DNA of 64,000 bases, from positions 59,307,693-59,371,692 of the forward strand of contig JAAONU010000001.1 in assembly GCA_012932295.1 (NCBI GenBank), in the 5' to 3' direction. The translations under genes and the position numbers were made by a program. This DNA comes from Cyclina sinensis (lineage: Eukaryota; Mollusca; Bivalvia; Venerida; Veneridae). The notes beneath the pieces were generated by a model. It did not search any database. It saw only the letters and a list, made by a program, of their open reading frames with translations, and was not told the origin of the DNA. Below are positions 48,301 to 60,295 of this stretch, piece after piece. The first letter of the stretch is position 1; the number at the start of each line of letters is the position of its first letter.

Positions 48301-51300
48301 GTCTCTGATGTGTGGTCATCTAATGAACTATCATCTGACAATGGTGGACCAGGGGAAGGTTCAGGAGAGTCATAGCATGGTATCAGGGACAATGGTGGAG
48401 GTTTTTCACCTTTGACCTTGACAGCACTATCCTCTCTCTCAGATTCATCCATCATAAACATATCTTCTGATTCACTACTTGTTTTACGCAGGTGAGCATC
48501 ATCTGTGTCAGTTGTTGTTTCACGAACATCTTCAGTTGATCGTCTTAATATATTATGTGCATTGCGGTATTCCTGGGAAAACTGTAAGCTTCGTTTTTGT
48601 GCTTCTAGATACATTGCAGTTGATGTTCCTTTTCCTTTGAGGACTTCCCACTCATGTAACTTACGGGCAAAATCTGTTGTTACTTTATACTCACTCAGAG
48701 GACTTAATATGGGATTTTTATACTTCGACTCCATGTCTGGTTGCGAAAGTCTACCTTTCATTTTCTCTATTTTAGCCTCTCTTTCAAGAGCTTTCAACCT
48801 TTCTTTTTCAATTCGCATTCTTTCTTTTTCTAACTTTTGCTGCTCCCTTTCCACTCTCATTATTTCCCGTTCTCTCATTTTCTCTAGCTTTTCCCGCTCT
48901 TTTTCCTCTTTTGTCTTTTTGCTCTTAGGACGATCCTTGAAACTTGTTTTTTGCTGCAAGTCTTTGTCCTCTGGGTGAGTGGCTTGACGGCGATATTTTT
49001 GTCTCTCCCATTCCTCCATCTTGCGAGAGAAGCTGTCGGAAAGTTTTAGCTGGATTTCCGCAACATTAACAGATTGTCGCTGCTTGTCAGGTGGGGTAGA
49101 AACTTCCTCTGTCTCATCAGAAGATGTGTCTATTTCCTGTTCAATCTGACTATCTCGCTTCTGTTCTTGGACAGAGGCACCTAGAAAATATTTAAGAATT
49201 ATGAAGATCAAACATTAATAAACTATTACCGTTATGTTGGTATCTTTCATTTGATTACATGCAGTGTGTGCTTACATGAGCTAAAAATAAAACTGTATCA
49301 AATTTTATTGGAACACAAGTAAAATTATATTAGAAATGTATGTAAATCAACTAATTATTCAATACTAGGTTCATGTATAAGATTATAGGCATTTTCAGTG
49401 AAGAAATAAGAAAACTGTCTCAGAATAAATGAAAACTGTAAACAAAATGCTCTGATGTAAAAGCTTTTCCATTTTTTCAGCAAGTGCAAAAACAAAGCAA
49501 CCCAAAGCACTGCATAATAGACAGAAGCACAAAAAACACATAATGCCTTCCTCTTGAATTCCTTTAAAATCATATCAAATCATTGATGATTAGTGATAGA
49601 CAAATCTGTGAGAATTATAATTGCAAGTTGAAAGGAACATGATGGAAATGACTGAAAATAGACTAATAAAGTTGCATTAATGTAAAATTCTAATAATAAA
49701 CATAAGACCATTTGTCCATTTTTATATTTCAATCTACACATTTGCTTTAAAGGTAAGTCATATTGAGTATGGCCAAGAAGTACCAGGTGTTGAAATATTA
49801 CTTTTAAGAGCTCTGAGTTTTTCCCACTCCTCCAGTTTCTTCATAAATTCAGGTGACACAGCACCAGCACTCTCATATGACACCCCTTCTGAAAACTCGG
49901 TAGATTCTATAAACAAAGTGCACACTTAATAAAACAAAAAAACAAAAACAGCATGCACCATAGACGTAGAATGCACCTAGCACACTTTTTTCAAATTAAC
50001 TCAGTATTCTTTTTTAATAGATCTTTAAAAAAAATAATCATTTCAAAAGGAATTGTTATACAAGCAACGGCTGAAATTTAAATAGCAGATAATTATTTTT
50101 TCTGCACTTTTCACTTCATTTATACTTTCTCCTTGCAACTTTTTCTGCAGTCACAGACATACTTTCAAACTGGGAAATAATTAAAGCTAATCTAACAAAT
50201 AAATATAAAACAAAATTTCTCATTTAATCAATGGATATGAATTTGTCTCTGGTGATAAACCTTTAAATAAATTTCGACCAATGATGCTGCAAATAAATTA
50301 CTATGCATTACAAGGTCTTCATAACACAGAAAACCAAACAATTAATTATTCAGCAAAATGACTAAATATTATAGGGTTAACAAAATATGTTTTTCATTTA
50401 AACAAATAAAAGCATGACACTCTAAACTTATTTATCATTAAAGCTTAAATTTTACAAACCAATAAAACATTAATTATCTGGATCACAGAACTGAAATGAT
50501 AAAATGACACAGAATCTACAACAATAGAACAAAATGCAAAATGCTGAATTAAGAACCATCAATAAATAAAGCCATAACAGGTCCATTTTATGCTGCCCTA
50601 AATCAAAACTATATGAACCCATGGTATATATATCTAACCAATCTTGTTGGTCACCATAAGCAAAGCATGCCAAACTGTAGCAAAAATTGAAAAATCAAGA
50701 TAAGAAATGGATAAAATGAAAACCACAGACATTAAAAGCTGAACAAGTTACATCGTAAAGGTAGTATGTAACTCACCTCAAAAGTAGAACATGACAAAGT
50801 TTGCATCGATTAAAAACTACAGTTCATACCTTTGAGCTGACTTGTTGAGCGTTTAACTTTCATTTCTTCCCATTCTTGGAGTTTCCTTGTAAACTCGTCT
50901 GACACCCCACCTGTAAAACAGAAATCTTTCATTACCATTTTGGAAATGTAAAAGGTGTAAATAAGTGCTTCTGTGCAAGTTCTGCCCTCTGTAGTCAGTT
51001 CTCTTTACATACAAACATGGGTAGCATGTTCTCTTTATAGACGTTATTAATATCACTGTCAGATTATTGCCCGCCCGCTTAGCTCAATAGGTAGAGCACT
51101 GGATTAGTAATCCATCGGTCGTTGGTTCGACCCCTGGGGAGGGCAAAATTTCTCCGTGACAATTGTTCTCAGACATTGTGTCTTATGTTCATTTGTCTCT
51201 CACCGCTGATTCAGAGTAGATCATGTGGGAACAGTAGTCAGTCACTTGCGGAGAAATTGGTAATAACTGGTTAGTTATCCAGGAAAACCTGTTAGGTGGA

Positions 51301-54300
51301 CTGACCGCCGAGATATAACAAATGTTGAAATCGGCGTTAAACCCTAAAACAAAACAAACTGTCAGATTGTCTTTTAAATGGTGTTATGGTCCAGTGCACA
51401 CCAGCCTATTACTTTGTCAGGGAATCAATTCCTTGGCTCAGTGGTCAGTGGAAACCGATGCAGGAGGACCCCCGAATTAAAATCCCCCTCTGGGTGGTCT
51501 TTTTCAAAATCCATAACATCTTTCTATTATGAATTTTCATGTACATAAGAATGGTCACATTAAATAGGGCAAGCAACTTTCTAAAGTTTGATATGTAATT
51601 CTTTTAAATCCTGTATAAAGTCTATTTAACAACCATTTTCTATTCCAGCTCATAAAAATTACCCACCAATATCAGGACAGATTTTTTAATTATGAAATGA
51701 CATAATGAACATAATTACCTTTTAGAAAAACAAACAACAAAAAAACAAAAAAAAACAAAAACAAACAAAAAAAATACAAAAATACATATAAAATAAAGGA
51801 AGTCATTGGACATTCAAGATTTCATTTTTTGGGGTCAACTTTTCCTTTCATAAAGTATCAAATTATATTAAAGGTATTGACTCACAGATTTTAGCTTCAA
51901 TACGCTACTTAAAAAATGGAATATTTCAGTGCTAAAACAGTAACGGTAGTTATAAAAAAATACTGTTTTGTATCTTCCTACCTGTAGTATCCTTTTCAAG
52001 ATATAAAGCATATTCCAATATATCATTTCTAAAGTCACTGACTATTTTGTCAAGATTTACTCTTCCACTACAAACTTCTTCACTCAAATCCTTTTTCTTG
52101 AGCAACTCCATTTTCGTACTCCTTTAATATTTACTCCCTTCCCATACAAAATAACTAAGACAATTCAATAAATAGCCAGGCGTTCTTCTAAATTAGAGAA
52201 AGTGAGTCCAATAAAGTTTTTTGACTGGTTAAACTTGTGGATCTGGTTAAAATTGTTGCTGTATGACGTTAGTGAATAGCAGGAAATTTTTTGGCATTTT
52301 TTCCAATGAAACTTCCTGAAACATACTGATATCATGTTGTTTCTTTGTTAAGACTCCAGATTTAAAGAATGAAACATGGCCTCCAGCAATTCTTCATTTC
52401 ATTAATGACTATTAAAAGGATTACACTGAAGCCAAATATCTTCTGAAATTTTGAATTACTTACTCTTTTTTTAAGTATGTGCCAAACTTTCATGAAAGGT
52501 GTGCTCTGAATTTGGCAACTTATCCAACACATGCAAAGTTTCTGCAGATTCCTTTGTCATGTGTTTCCTTTTTTTTATACAAATATTTAGTTTCATCCCA
52601 ATAGGGATAAACAACAATTTCCCAACCCCCTTTTGGAAAAAATCCCTAGTTAAAATCAGTCCTGTCCTGCCCTGCCCTGTCCTGTCCTGTCCTGTCCTAT
52701 CCTATTCTGTCCTATCTAAGCTAAGTTACTGTCTCAGTTTTTGTTACAGAAACATAAGTTTTTCACCTTTTATCGGTAAAAAATTTACCCCGTTAGTCAC
52801 GGGGTAGATTGTTTATATTGTTTATTCTAACACTTGTAAAGTACAGACCTCAGTGGCTCAGTAGTCTACGTCACTACACATCATTTTACTGACCTGAAGG
52901 GCATGGGTTTGAATCCTGTTGAAATTTTTTCTTTAGATTTCATAATGTGTAGGAGCATAAAAGTACGTTTTACAATATATTTACTTCTCTTTAATTTAAA
53001 AAAAAAAAAAAGAAAAAAAAAACATTTTAAAGCCTCTGAGTCAGTCTCTGTAGCATGTAATTTCTTAACAGTTTACTCCGCTCAGAATACAGCTTGAAAT
53101 TCAAAAACTGCTGGATCTATTTTGTGTTTGTAAAAAAGAATATGATATGTTCTGCAACTAGTAAATTGGGTTTAGAATATCTCAAAATGTTTTCATTTAA
53201 GGAAAAAATGAACAAAATATGCTCAGAACTCAGATATGTATTATCTATGAATATTCACTAGCTTGAACAAGATAATTTACAGAGGTTTCTGATTACAGGG
53301 AAGTAATCCTGCAAAGTATAGCTATAAATCACAAGGGACAAAACTCATACTCACCTGTGGCTATATTATGTTTTAATGCATTACCTTAGTATAGAAATAG
53401 CGAATATTTTTTATAATTATTTTGAAAATAATGTTAATTTAATAAGAAAGACCAGTACTGAGTTGAAAACTGAAACTTTTTTGTACTACATACTCAAATA
53501 AAGCAAACAGGAACTAGATGATTCTAAAGTTCAAAGCAATATGTAAGTACTGGCAGGAATAAAAACAAGATTTCCAGCCTTTAATTTTGCATTGTTGAAT
53601 TTTGTTACCATGATAACATTGAAATTTTTTTTAAAGTAGTAGTTTTCAAAAATAATTCTATGGTTTATTTAGTAACTGTTTCATAGACATGTCTGTTATA
53701 TAGTGGTTGATTTTGTAATCTCTTATGCCTTTGATGGGCCATGGGTTCATATAGCCTTAAAAAATTAATAATTTTAAGTCATAAATTAGTTTTGTGTTCT
53801 CTTCCAAATTTACCATGTCAATGTTCACACTATGGTTTCAGAATGCATTTAGATTATGTTATAGATTCATAACCATATTATGAATGCTTGAAATTGGGTG
53901 ATAGGACATACTGGTAGGGAGTTATAGGGCTGTGGTTTAAACATTAGGTTTTAGGCCAATTATCTTTTTACCCCCATCAGTGCACATGCCTCAACTATCT
54001 CAAGCCACTACTACTAAACAGTTTTACAGGTAAACGCAGGTGAAATAAATAGACATGTATTTTACATGTATAGGGTTTTGCCCTCAAATAACACACTCTG
54101 GACCATGTGTGTGACTCAGGTGCCCAACAATGCATACAATCTGACATTTATCTTCAATGAAAATCTCTATCATGCATTCTATCATGACCCTGCAAGCAAG
54201 TGTACCATGAGTATTATTCCGTCTGCTTTTCTCAACATTATTACAAGATAAACATTTTCTGGAGGTATATGTACCTACATCAGCTAAGGGAGTACAGGTA

Positions 54301-57300
54301 TCAACAACTATTCAGTTACCATAGCAACCAGTAAGCCAAGTGTAACAACACTCAAATAATCCAGGTTATATACAAGAAAATTCTGGCATTTTTGAAAATT
54401 GTTAAAGAATAATGCATTTATTGATTATTGTCAGTGTGAAGTAATGAGCTTAACAAAATTTCTGGTTATATACCCAAATTTTGGTTCAGGTTATGTTTCT
54501 TTCAAACTCTGCCTTTTACCTGTCAATAGTGTCATTCTAGTGTCATTCTGTGTAAGAAATGGAAAAGCGGTTAGGAAAAAAAAATAATGATTGAAGATTT
54601 CTGGTAGCAATGCAATGACAATTACGACACAGTAACTTTGGCGATGCCCAGGCACATTTTTCTGGCTGCGGGTAGATTGCAAGACGCAGTTTTATTGACA
54701 GGTATACCTGAGAAAACTGCCTTGCTGTGATTGGATGATCAGTAAAGTGACAGTTTAAGTCACTGAAATAAACATCATTATGTCACTTTTTACCGCTTTT
54801 CAAATACATGAAACTCTAATCAGTTTTGCAAGCGGTAGTAGTTACTGTTAAAAGGGACATAACCTTACAATCAATAGATGATATACTGCACATCTATTTT
54901 ATTGGTTCATTTGCTCATGTAATTGATAATTTAAAGAAGACATGTTCAAAAATTTCTTCTTTTTGCATTAGGACGCCCAGAAACCTTTCTTTTGGAATAA
55001 ATAAATTGCTATCCATCCGAAAGTGGTACAACAACTCATAAATGATGATAATAATCTCATTAGATTTATCTGTTGTACTGATACCTTGACATCCATTCAG
55101 TATTGTTTACATGATTTGAAAACAGAATATTCTTAATTTCAGGGTATGCTTCTTTAATCTGGATAAGAAAAAGTCCTTTCCTAGAAATATTCTTACTTTG
55201 GATTTAAAGAAATTTATATTGTTATAAATTTGCATTATTTAGATGAAAGAAACATAAGCCCTTACCTGAATATTTATACACCTTAAGATATTTCTTTGCA
55301 ACCTCACACTATAGGATTTCAAGAAACTGATACTCTAAATCTGGACAAACTAATGCCCTATCTGCATCAAGAGAAACTAATGCCTTCTTTGGATTAAGAG
55401 AAACTAATGCCCTATCTGGATAAAGAGAAACTTATGCCCCATCTGAATTAAAGAAACTAATGCTCTATCTGGATCAAGAGAAATTTAAATGCCCTATCTG
55501 GGTAAGGAGAAACTTATGCCCTATCTGGATCAAGAGAAATTAAGACTCTATCTGGATTAAGAGAAACTATTGCCCTATCTGGATTAAGAGAAACTAATGC
55601 CCTATCTGGATTAAGAGAAACTAATGCTCACATCTGGATCAAGAGAAACTAATGCTCTATTCAAGTTTAAGAGAAATGAATGCTCTAATCAGGATTAAAA
55701 GAAACATCTTTTCTTCATTTGGATTCAGAGAAAAAATATACTTTTAATTTGAATTAAAAGAAACTCATGCTCACACCTTGAATTAAAGATCATTTCGTTA
55801 TATTTATTTACTTTGGAAGATAAAATTTCCATCAAGTTCATAAACCTGCTTCTAATACAAACAATAATTCAACAATGAAGTACAGACAATAAATTTGTAT
55901 AAGTTTTAAAGATGACTTACCTAAAAGAGCAGAAACATCAATAGTTCCACTAGCCGTCATTGGAACTGCTGGCTGTAACTGTTTTTGTTTCTCTGGTGGA
56001 GAATTACTTGCACTTTTGTCACGATGTTTCTGCCGAAAAACGACTGGTGATGGTTTTGGAGTTGACCTACTCACAGGCCCTTCAAGATATTCATGAATAT
56101 ATTTTAACTCATCAAATACTTCCAAATCTGTTTCTGATATTTCTTCAATTCCAAATGAATCACTCTCTCTACCACTTTTACGATGTTTCATTTTACCACT
56201 ATCTTTACGTGTGTGAATGATATTTTTCATCTTACCCCAAGGAGTTCGATGTTTCTTTTCAATTTTATCACTTTTATGGAATGCTTCATCAGGTTCTTTA
56301 CCAAGTTCTTGGTCTTTATAACTAACAGTTCGCTTTAAATCATGTTCACTTAAATCCTCCTCATCTGGTGAGTCAATTAAAAGAGGACTTGATTGCCTCC
56401 TTGGGATTGGAATTTGTAGGAATTTTTCTGAATCTACCTCAAAACCACTTACTGAATGTGGAGAACCAATATCTCCTGGTTCACTTTTCGGAGATTCACT
56501 TAAATTAGGTGTCTGCTTTAAAAGTTCTTTTTCCTTTTCCCGCTCTTTTTCTATCCACTCAGGCGGGCCTAACCAGATACCTTCACACTCATCAACCTGT
56601 GGTGTTGGAACATCGATATGGCGTTCAATAAATCTAGTTGGACTTGGAGGCTCATTTGATGATGTTGACTTTCTTACATCCTGATATTCTCCATCCATTC
56701 CACTACCAACACCACTGTCAACTGACCTACTTTCTGCTACAGAATGTGATGGCACTGTTAATTCTCTACCCGATACAGATCCATAACGTAGATATGCACC
56801 TTTTCCAAGTCCTTTTATTGATTTGATTCCTGAGCTTATGTTCTCTGACAGTTGTTGTTTGGTCAGAACTTTTTTGACTTTGGCCCATTTTGAAAATTTT
56901 GATTTTCTTTTTGTTTCTGGTGACTTTGAAATTTGTGAAGAATGTTTATCTTCAAATTGTTCAGCTAAGAGCCTCTGTGCTGTTAATTCATCTTCACCAG
57001 ATTGTTCGGTGATATCTGAAGGCACTTCTAGAGACCCTGTCGAAAAACTACGCTTATACAATTTGTTACGTGAAAGGGCCTGATCCGAACTTGAATCTCC
57101 TAGGTCTAATTCGATACATTTTGCATCTTCAGCACTTGGCAGCCGTGGCCTCATTAATCGAGATCCACCTCCATCTGATGCAGAAGACTTCATGGATTTT
57201 GATTTTGGCTTTCTAGCACGTGGTAATGAATTTGATTCATATATTACCTGCGGTTCTTCTTCTTCCAAGTTGCTTTTAGCTATCAAAAGTGTTTTTGTGC

Positions 57301-57913
57301 TTTCAAGATAATCACAACGGTTTTTCAAACGTGAATTTTCATCTCGTAAATTTCCAAGTTGTTCCATTAATCGAACAAGATTGTCCAAATGGTCAAGTCC
57401 TACACTCTGACGCATTGGACTTGGACTTGGTGTTCTAGGTTTTTTCCTTGAAGGACGTTTAGTTAGTTTTTGAGTTTTCTTTTTATCCTCAAAAAATTCC
57501 ATTAAGTCTTCTGTTTTTTCAATGATGGAATGTGACTCTTCAACTGTCAGTCTACTGCCAAGTTTTGGAGAAGATGGTGTCTGTGTCAGTGATATTTTAG
57601 TCTTGTCCGATTTTTCACCATTTAGTGTTGCTTGAAGATTTGCAGAGTGTTCAGCTGACATTATTTTTGCTGATTCACCCTGCAAACCAACGGTAATCCC
57701 CACAATTCTATCAGCATCATGTGACCTTCCATTACCATTTGACTTTCCATTCTCAACCCTTGTCATGACAATACTTGGAACCTGTGCAGGAAGTTGTATT
57801 TTCATCTTGATCTCCTTCTTTTCCAGTTCCACGGCAGGAAGTACCTCACGCTGCGCCTGCTCGACCCTGACTCGCATTTCTTCATGGTCGCTCCGAGGCT
57901 TGCCAGCTGCCAT
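43064..57913 (-). CDS. Large coiled-coil, Ser-Pro-rich protein with repeated EWE motifs; family not recognised
   Basis: Coding exons (minus): 57913-55921, 50910-50830, 49906-49802, 49180-48268, 47943-47810, 47161-47007, 46501-46384, 46035-45742 and 45399-43064. They total 6,129 nt, 2,042 aa. Every junction is GT-AG and phases agree (1,1,1,2,1,0,1,1). The start at 57,913 is directly preceded by an in-frame TAA; an acceptor at 57,941-57,942 implies a 5' UTR exon further upstream. Content: a long disordered Ser/Pro-rich N-terminal half with a short coiled coil; four F-x-[RK]-K-[LM]-x-E-W-E motifs; a charged Glu/Arg/Lys helix; about 240 residues of coiled coil; then a basic Ser-Pro-rich C-terminus. 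There is no signal peptide, membrane segment or enzyme motif. A cytoskeletal or scaffold role is inference only. A second first exon lies at 51,982-52,111. Confidence 0.92.
45742..47943 (-). CDS. Large gene, coiled-coil exons
   Basis: Four exons (47943-47810, 47161-47007, 46501-46384, 46035-45742) encode almost continuous heptad-rich sequence, such as LEKANKRLLEDLRQAELEY, LEDKILELKKFGEQLA, LIDLLDKMRLLLQQA and LRLSQLERNKEIMNMKRH. They end with RIPIKRWNTYSGKEDRP. Phases 2-1-0-1-1 are consistent. This region is likely to mediate oligomerisation. Confidence 0.88.
48268..49180 (-). CDS. Large gene, charged-helix exon with EWE motifs 3 and 4
   Basis: A 913-nt exon (phase 1 to 2) carries SDSFSRKMEEWER and TTDFARKLHEWEV. 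Between them is a long Lys/Glu/Arg helix (KEREKLEKMREREI.., single-alpha-helix or coiled-coil type). The tail is acidic and Ser/Pro-rich (SPEPSPGPPLSDDSS). Confidence 0.9.
49802..49906 (-). CDS. Large gene, 35-codon symmetric exon with EWE motif 2
   Basis: Phase 1-1 exon. GAVSPEFMKKLEEWEKLR aligns residue by residue with GGVSDEFTRKLQEWEEMK of the preceding exon, so the two exons probably arose by duplication. Frame-neutral if skipped. Confidence 0.9.
50830..50910 (-). CDS. Large gene, 27-codon symmetric exon with EWE motif 1
   Basis: Phase 1-1 exon encoding GGVSDEFTRKLQEWEEMK and a basic tail. It can be skipped without a frameshift. Its core FTRKLQEWE is the first copy of the repeated motif. 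Confidence 0.9.
51066..51357 (+). mobile_element. tRNA-derived SINE with intact target-site duplication
   Basis: The 292-bp insertion is flanked by perfect 11-bp repeats ACTGTCAGATT (51055-51065 and 51358-51368). The head resembles a tRNA: A-box tagctcaataggtagagc, anticodon loop TTAGTAA, B-box ggttcgacccc. It is followed by a conserved body ending 'atcggcgttaaaccctaaaa' and a short A/C-rich tail, typical of molluscan SINEs. It sits in an intron of the large gene. Confidence 0.88.
51417..51510 (+). repeat. tRNA-like SINE head fragment
   Basis: 'cagggaatcaattccttggctcagtgg' resembles an A-box context, and a degenerate B-box follows. It shares its start with 24,845-24,935. No target duplication seen. 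Confidence 0.35.
51982..52111 (-). CDS. Large gene, internal alternative first exon
   Basis: An ATG in good context (AAAATGG) at 52,111 is preceded by an in-frame TAA 12 bases upstream. It opens 43 codons (MELLKKKDLSEEVCSGRVN..) and ends at a GTAGGA donor in phase 1, the same phase as the distal first exon. Splicing to 50,830-50,910 therefore stays in frame and gives a protein of about 1,421 aa lacking the N-terminal 664-residue region. The reading implies an internal promoter above 52,111. Confidence 0.72.
52661..52715. repeat. CCTGT pentanucleotide microsatellite
   Basis: About eleven units of cctgt/cctgc/cctat in tandem. Confidence 0.9.
52847..52930 (+). repeat. tRNA-like SINE head fragment
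   Basis: 'cagtggctcagtagtctacg' (A-box-like) and 'gggtttgaatcctg' (B-box-like) are spaced as in a tRNA. A poly-T/A-rich segment follows to about 53,020. Confidence 0.45.
53020..55330. other. Intron of the large gene
   Basis: AT-rich. One candidate phase 1-1 microexon (53,355-53,384, minus) with a GTGAGTATG donor is discussed in the findings. No other feature seen. Confidence 0.5.
55332..55780. repeat. 27-bp minisatellite, about 16 degenerate units
   Basis: Units read 'gccctatctggattaagaga' then 'aactaat'. The centre (55,555-55,625) is most uniform and the ends are increasingly diverged. It lies about 140 bp from the donor of the large first exon. Confidence 0.85.
55921..57913 (-). CDS. Large gene, distal first coding exon (about 664 aa)
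   Basis: This is a single 1,993-nt exon ending at a GTAAGT donor in phase 1. Residue features include EDLMEFFEDKKK, a basic RPSRKKPRTPSPSP stretch, and a predicted coiled coil (LDNLVRLMEQLGNLRDENSR). Two similar basic/aromatic patches follow (KWAKVKKVL and WGKMKNII), each after Ser/Lys-rich sequence. Many Ser-Pro and Arg-x-x-Ser sites suggest phosphorylation. The exon is used only by the long isoform. Confidence 0.9.
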
Positions 57914-57941
57914 TTATTGACAGCTAATCCTTACACCAGTC

Positions 57942-59200
57942 TGAAAATAAAGAAATAAGACAAATAATAACATACAAACTTTGCTATTTTAACTATTATA
58001 TTATCTGAGAAATGTAAAATCTTTTCCAAAAGCTGTTAAAAAACTTTAAAAAGCTTGTAAACTGCAGCAAAAAAGTACCTTGTTCATCTTAATAAACTAT
58101 ATACACACAGTATGTTACTTTTCTTACAATTATTTCTGCCAATCATCAGAACGAATACTTAAAACTTCCATTTAATTCAAACTTGTTGAAATCTGAAATG
58201 GTAAAACTAAAGGCCACCAAGTTAGTCTGTTTAATTCTCAATTTGAAAAGAAGATAGTTTTACATAATACTTTGAAAAATGGATTCATACCTTATTAAAT
58301 GCAGGCATAAACACTTGTTCAACTATAAAATCTCAAGTAATATCATTCATATATTTTCTCCACCAAGACAATTGAACATATATTACAGACACATAAACCA
58401 AAATTTGGCAAACCATTCACAACTCCATTAACCTCAATTCTGTTTTTCTAACGTTCAGGAAACAAGTGTTAAGGTTTGCCTGGCTTATATAAATTGTTGA
58501 GTTGTTGTTTTTTTTCTCAATAACACTGAAACTTCCTTGAAACTGGTGTTGTTGCTAGTTCTGTGCATTGTTCATCGAAGTAAAAATGCTTATAATCATG
58601 GTTAAATAAATGTCAGACTAGGGGCATGGACATAATCAGTGTTAGATGTGGTTTTCTAAACAAAGTTGTTCAAGATTTTACAAGTAGAAAACCTTAATTC
58701 TTGCAGTTACATTAGCAGCCATTGGTCCTTGAAAGAAGAGAAAAATCCAGACTTTTTATGCTGTCCCTCCATTGGCCAGTTTTCAAAATGACTTCATTTC
58801 TTATTATTCAGATTAAGTGTGACAAAGTTTTTGTCACTAAATTTCTTTTTATAAACCTTCTTTTGTATATTTGTTAGTCTTTGATTATAAATGATACTAA
58901 TCTTCTTACTACTGACATAGTTGTTTCAAAAAAGAATATATTTTCAATATTTCCAATACTGTTGTTAATAACTTGATTGTTTGTATGTTTCTGTTACCTT
59001 TATTTTAGGATTTTTCTGTGAAATAAATCTCTTTTAAGCTATTTTAATATAGCATATGAAAACATCAAGCACATCTTGTTTAGTAGGTACAATGCATCTT
59101 AATTTTTAAGTCAGTTAATAGTATTAATTTTGTTGTATATGGAAAATAAAACATGTACCATAGAGATGGATCAGTTGTTGGCTGCCATGGACAACAGTGT
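57942..59200. other. Upstream region of the large gene
   Basis: It follows (on the minus strand, precedes) the acceptor at 57,941-57,942, so at least part is a 5' UTR intron. No first non-coding exon could be identified. AT-rich. Confidence 0.45.
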
Positions 59201-59218
59201 TTTATGGCAACTAAGCAG

Positions 59219-60295
59219 TATATAAGAGAACAATTTCGAGCACCCTTATCATACTGCTTGTAAATAAATGAAATCAACAACTGAACATCTCTTGGCTTTT
59301 CAGGTAAGAATCATCTCTGTTACTCATTTATTAAGTGTAATTATTTGACTTATTACATTTTCTGAATTGTTTCCTAAAGTACATTTTTCTTAGACTGAAT
59401 TCTTTAAATACATTGTTCTGAACAGTTAAATTATTGTAAAGTTTTCTTAAGTTATTTCTATCAAAATATTTATATATTTCACAGAAATATTCTGTAACGC
59501 ATTTAATGTAAATATGCATTTTGAATTTATTTGATCATTTATTCTATTACATTGTTACATATTATGTTTTATAGACATTAGTTTAGATGCAAGTAAATTT
59601 ATACAGTTTTATATTTTAATAATTTAGAGTAAAATAATATTTGTTTTCCTCATACGGTACTCTCACTTACACTTTAAGCGAGTGTTCCCCAAGTTTGATA
59701 TTAATTGATAAGAGAAATTGTATTTTATTGTATAATTATAATATTGTTATTATCATTGTACAATCATCATCATACTGCTTGTAAATAAATGAAATCAACA
59801 ACTGAACATCTCTTGGCTTTTCAGTATAATAAAAACAACCTTTAGAAACCAATAAGAAGAAAAACAAACCAACCAATAAAAAGTACTAAGACAAAACATA
59901 CAGAAAGAGAAAGAGAAAAAACCCTGTGACAACGTGGTGGAGTAGGTTCATGAGGAAAACAACAACAAAACAACCACTCTAAAGGCCCAGTGCCAGTACA
60001 ACAACCAGAAACATTAATTACCAAACTATTGGTATCAACATACAGATTGAAATCATCAGCTTGCAATCAATCAGCTGAGCAGTCATCAACGCAACAATCA
60101 TTTACAACTGAACAGCTACTGACAGCAGCTATCGAACAAATTCCTGCTAACCAAACATTGTAATCTGAGCAGTTTCTACGTGGTGCAAACAGATCTACAA
60201 TCCCAGGCAAACAAGTGTCATTACCAGCTGAACAGCTAGCTACTAGTCATTTACCAACAGAGCAGTCAACACAGACGAAAATCCATCTACAGACC
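59219..60295 (+). mobile_element. 5' LTR/leader region of the Ty3/gypsy-type element (boundaries unresolved)
   Basis: A TATA box (TATATAAG, 59219-59226) lies about 28 bp before a perfect 56-bp direct repeat (59248-59303 and 59769-59824) that contains AATAAA, as expected for an LTR R region. The sequence between repeat 2 and the gag start is a purine/CA-rich untranslated leader. No primer-binding site could be matched to a known tRNA 3' end, and the 3' LTR is outside the window, so the LTR limits are not set. Confidence 0.45.

Noticed and set aside
51071..51143. Possible functional tRNA-Thr(AGT) gene
   Set aside because: The T-stem is poorly paired, the 3' side continues into a conserved SINE body, and the unit is flanked by target duplications.
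55332..55780. CRISPR-like look of regularly spaced repeats
   Set aside because: The units are contiguous degenerate 27-bp repeats with no unique spacers, in a eukaryotic intron.
59930..59950. Primer-binding site candidate starting tggtggagtagg
   Set aside because: It begins with TGG after 'gacaacg' but I could not match it to any tRNA 3' end, so it is not annotated.
60215..60295. N-terminal extension of Gag from a GTG codon
   Set aside because: Non-ATG start is not expected here, and the ATG at 60,296 has a near-ideal context.
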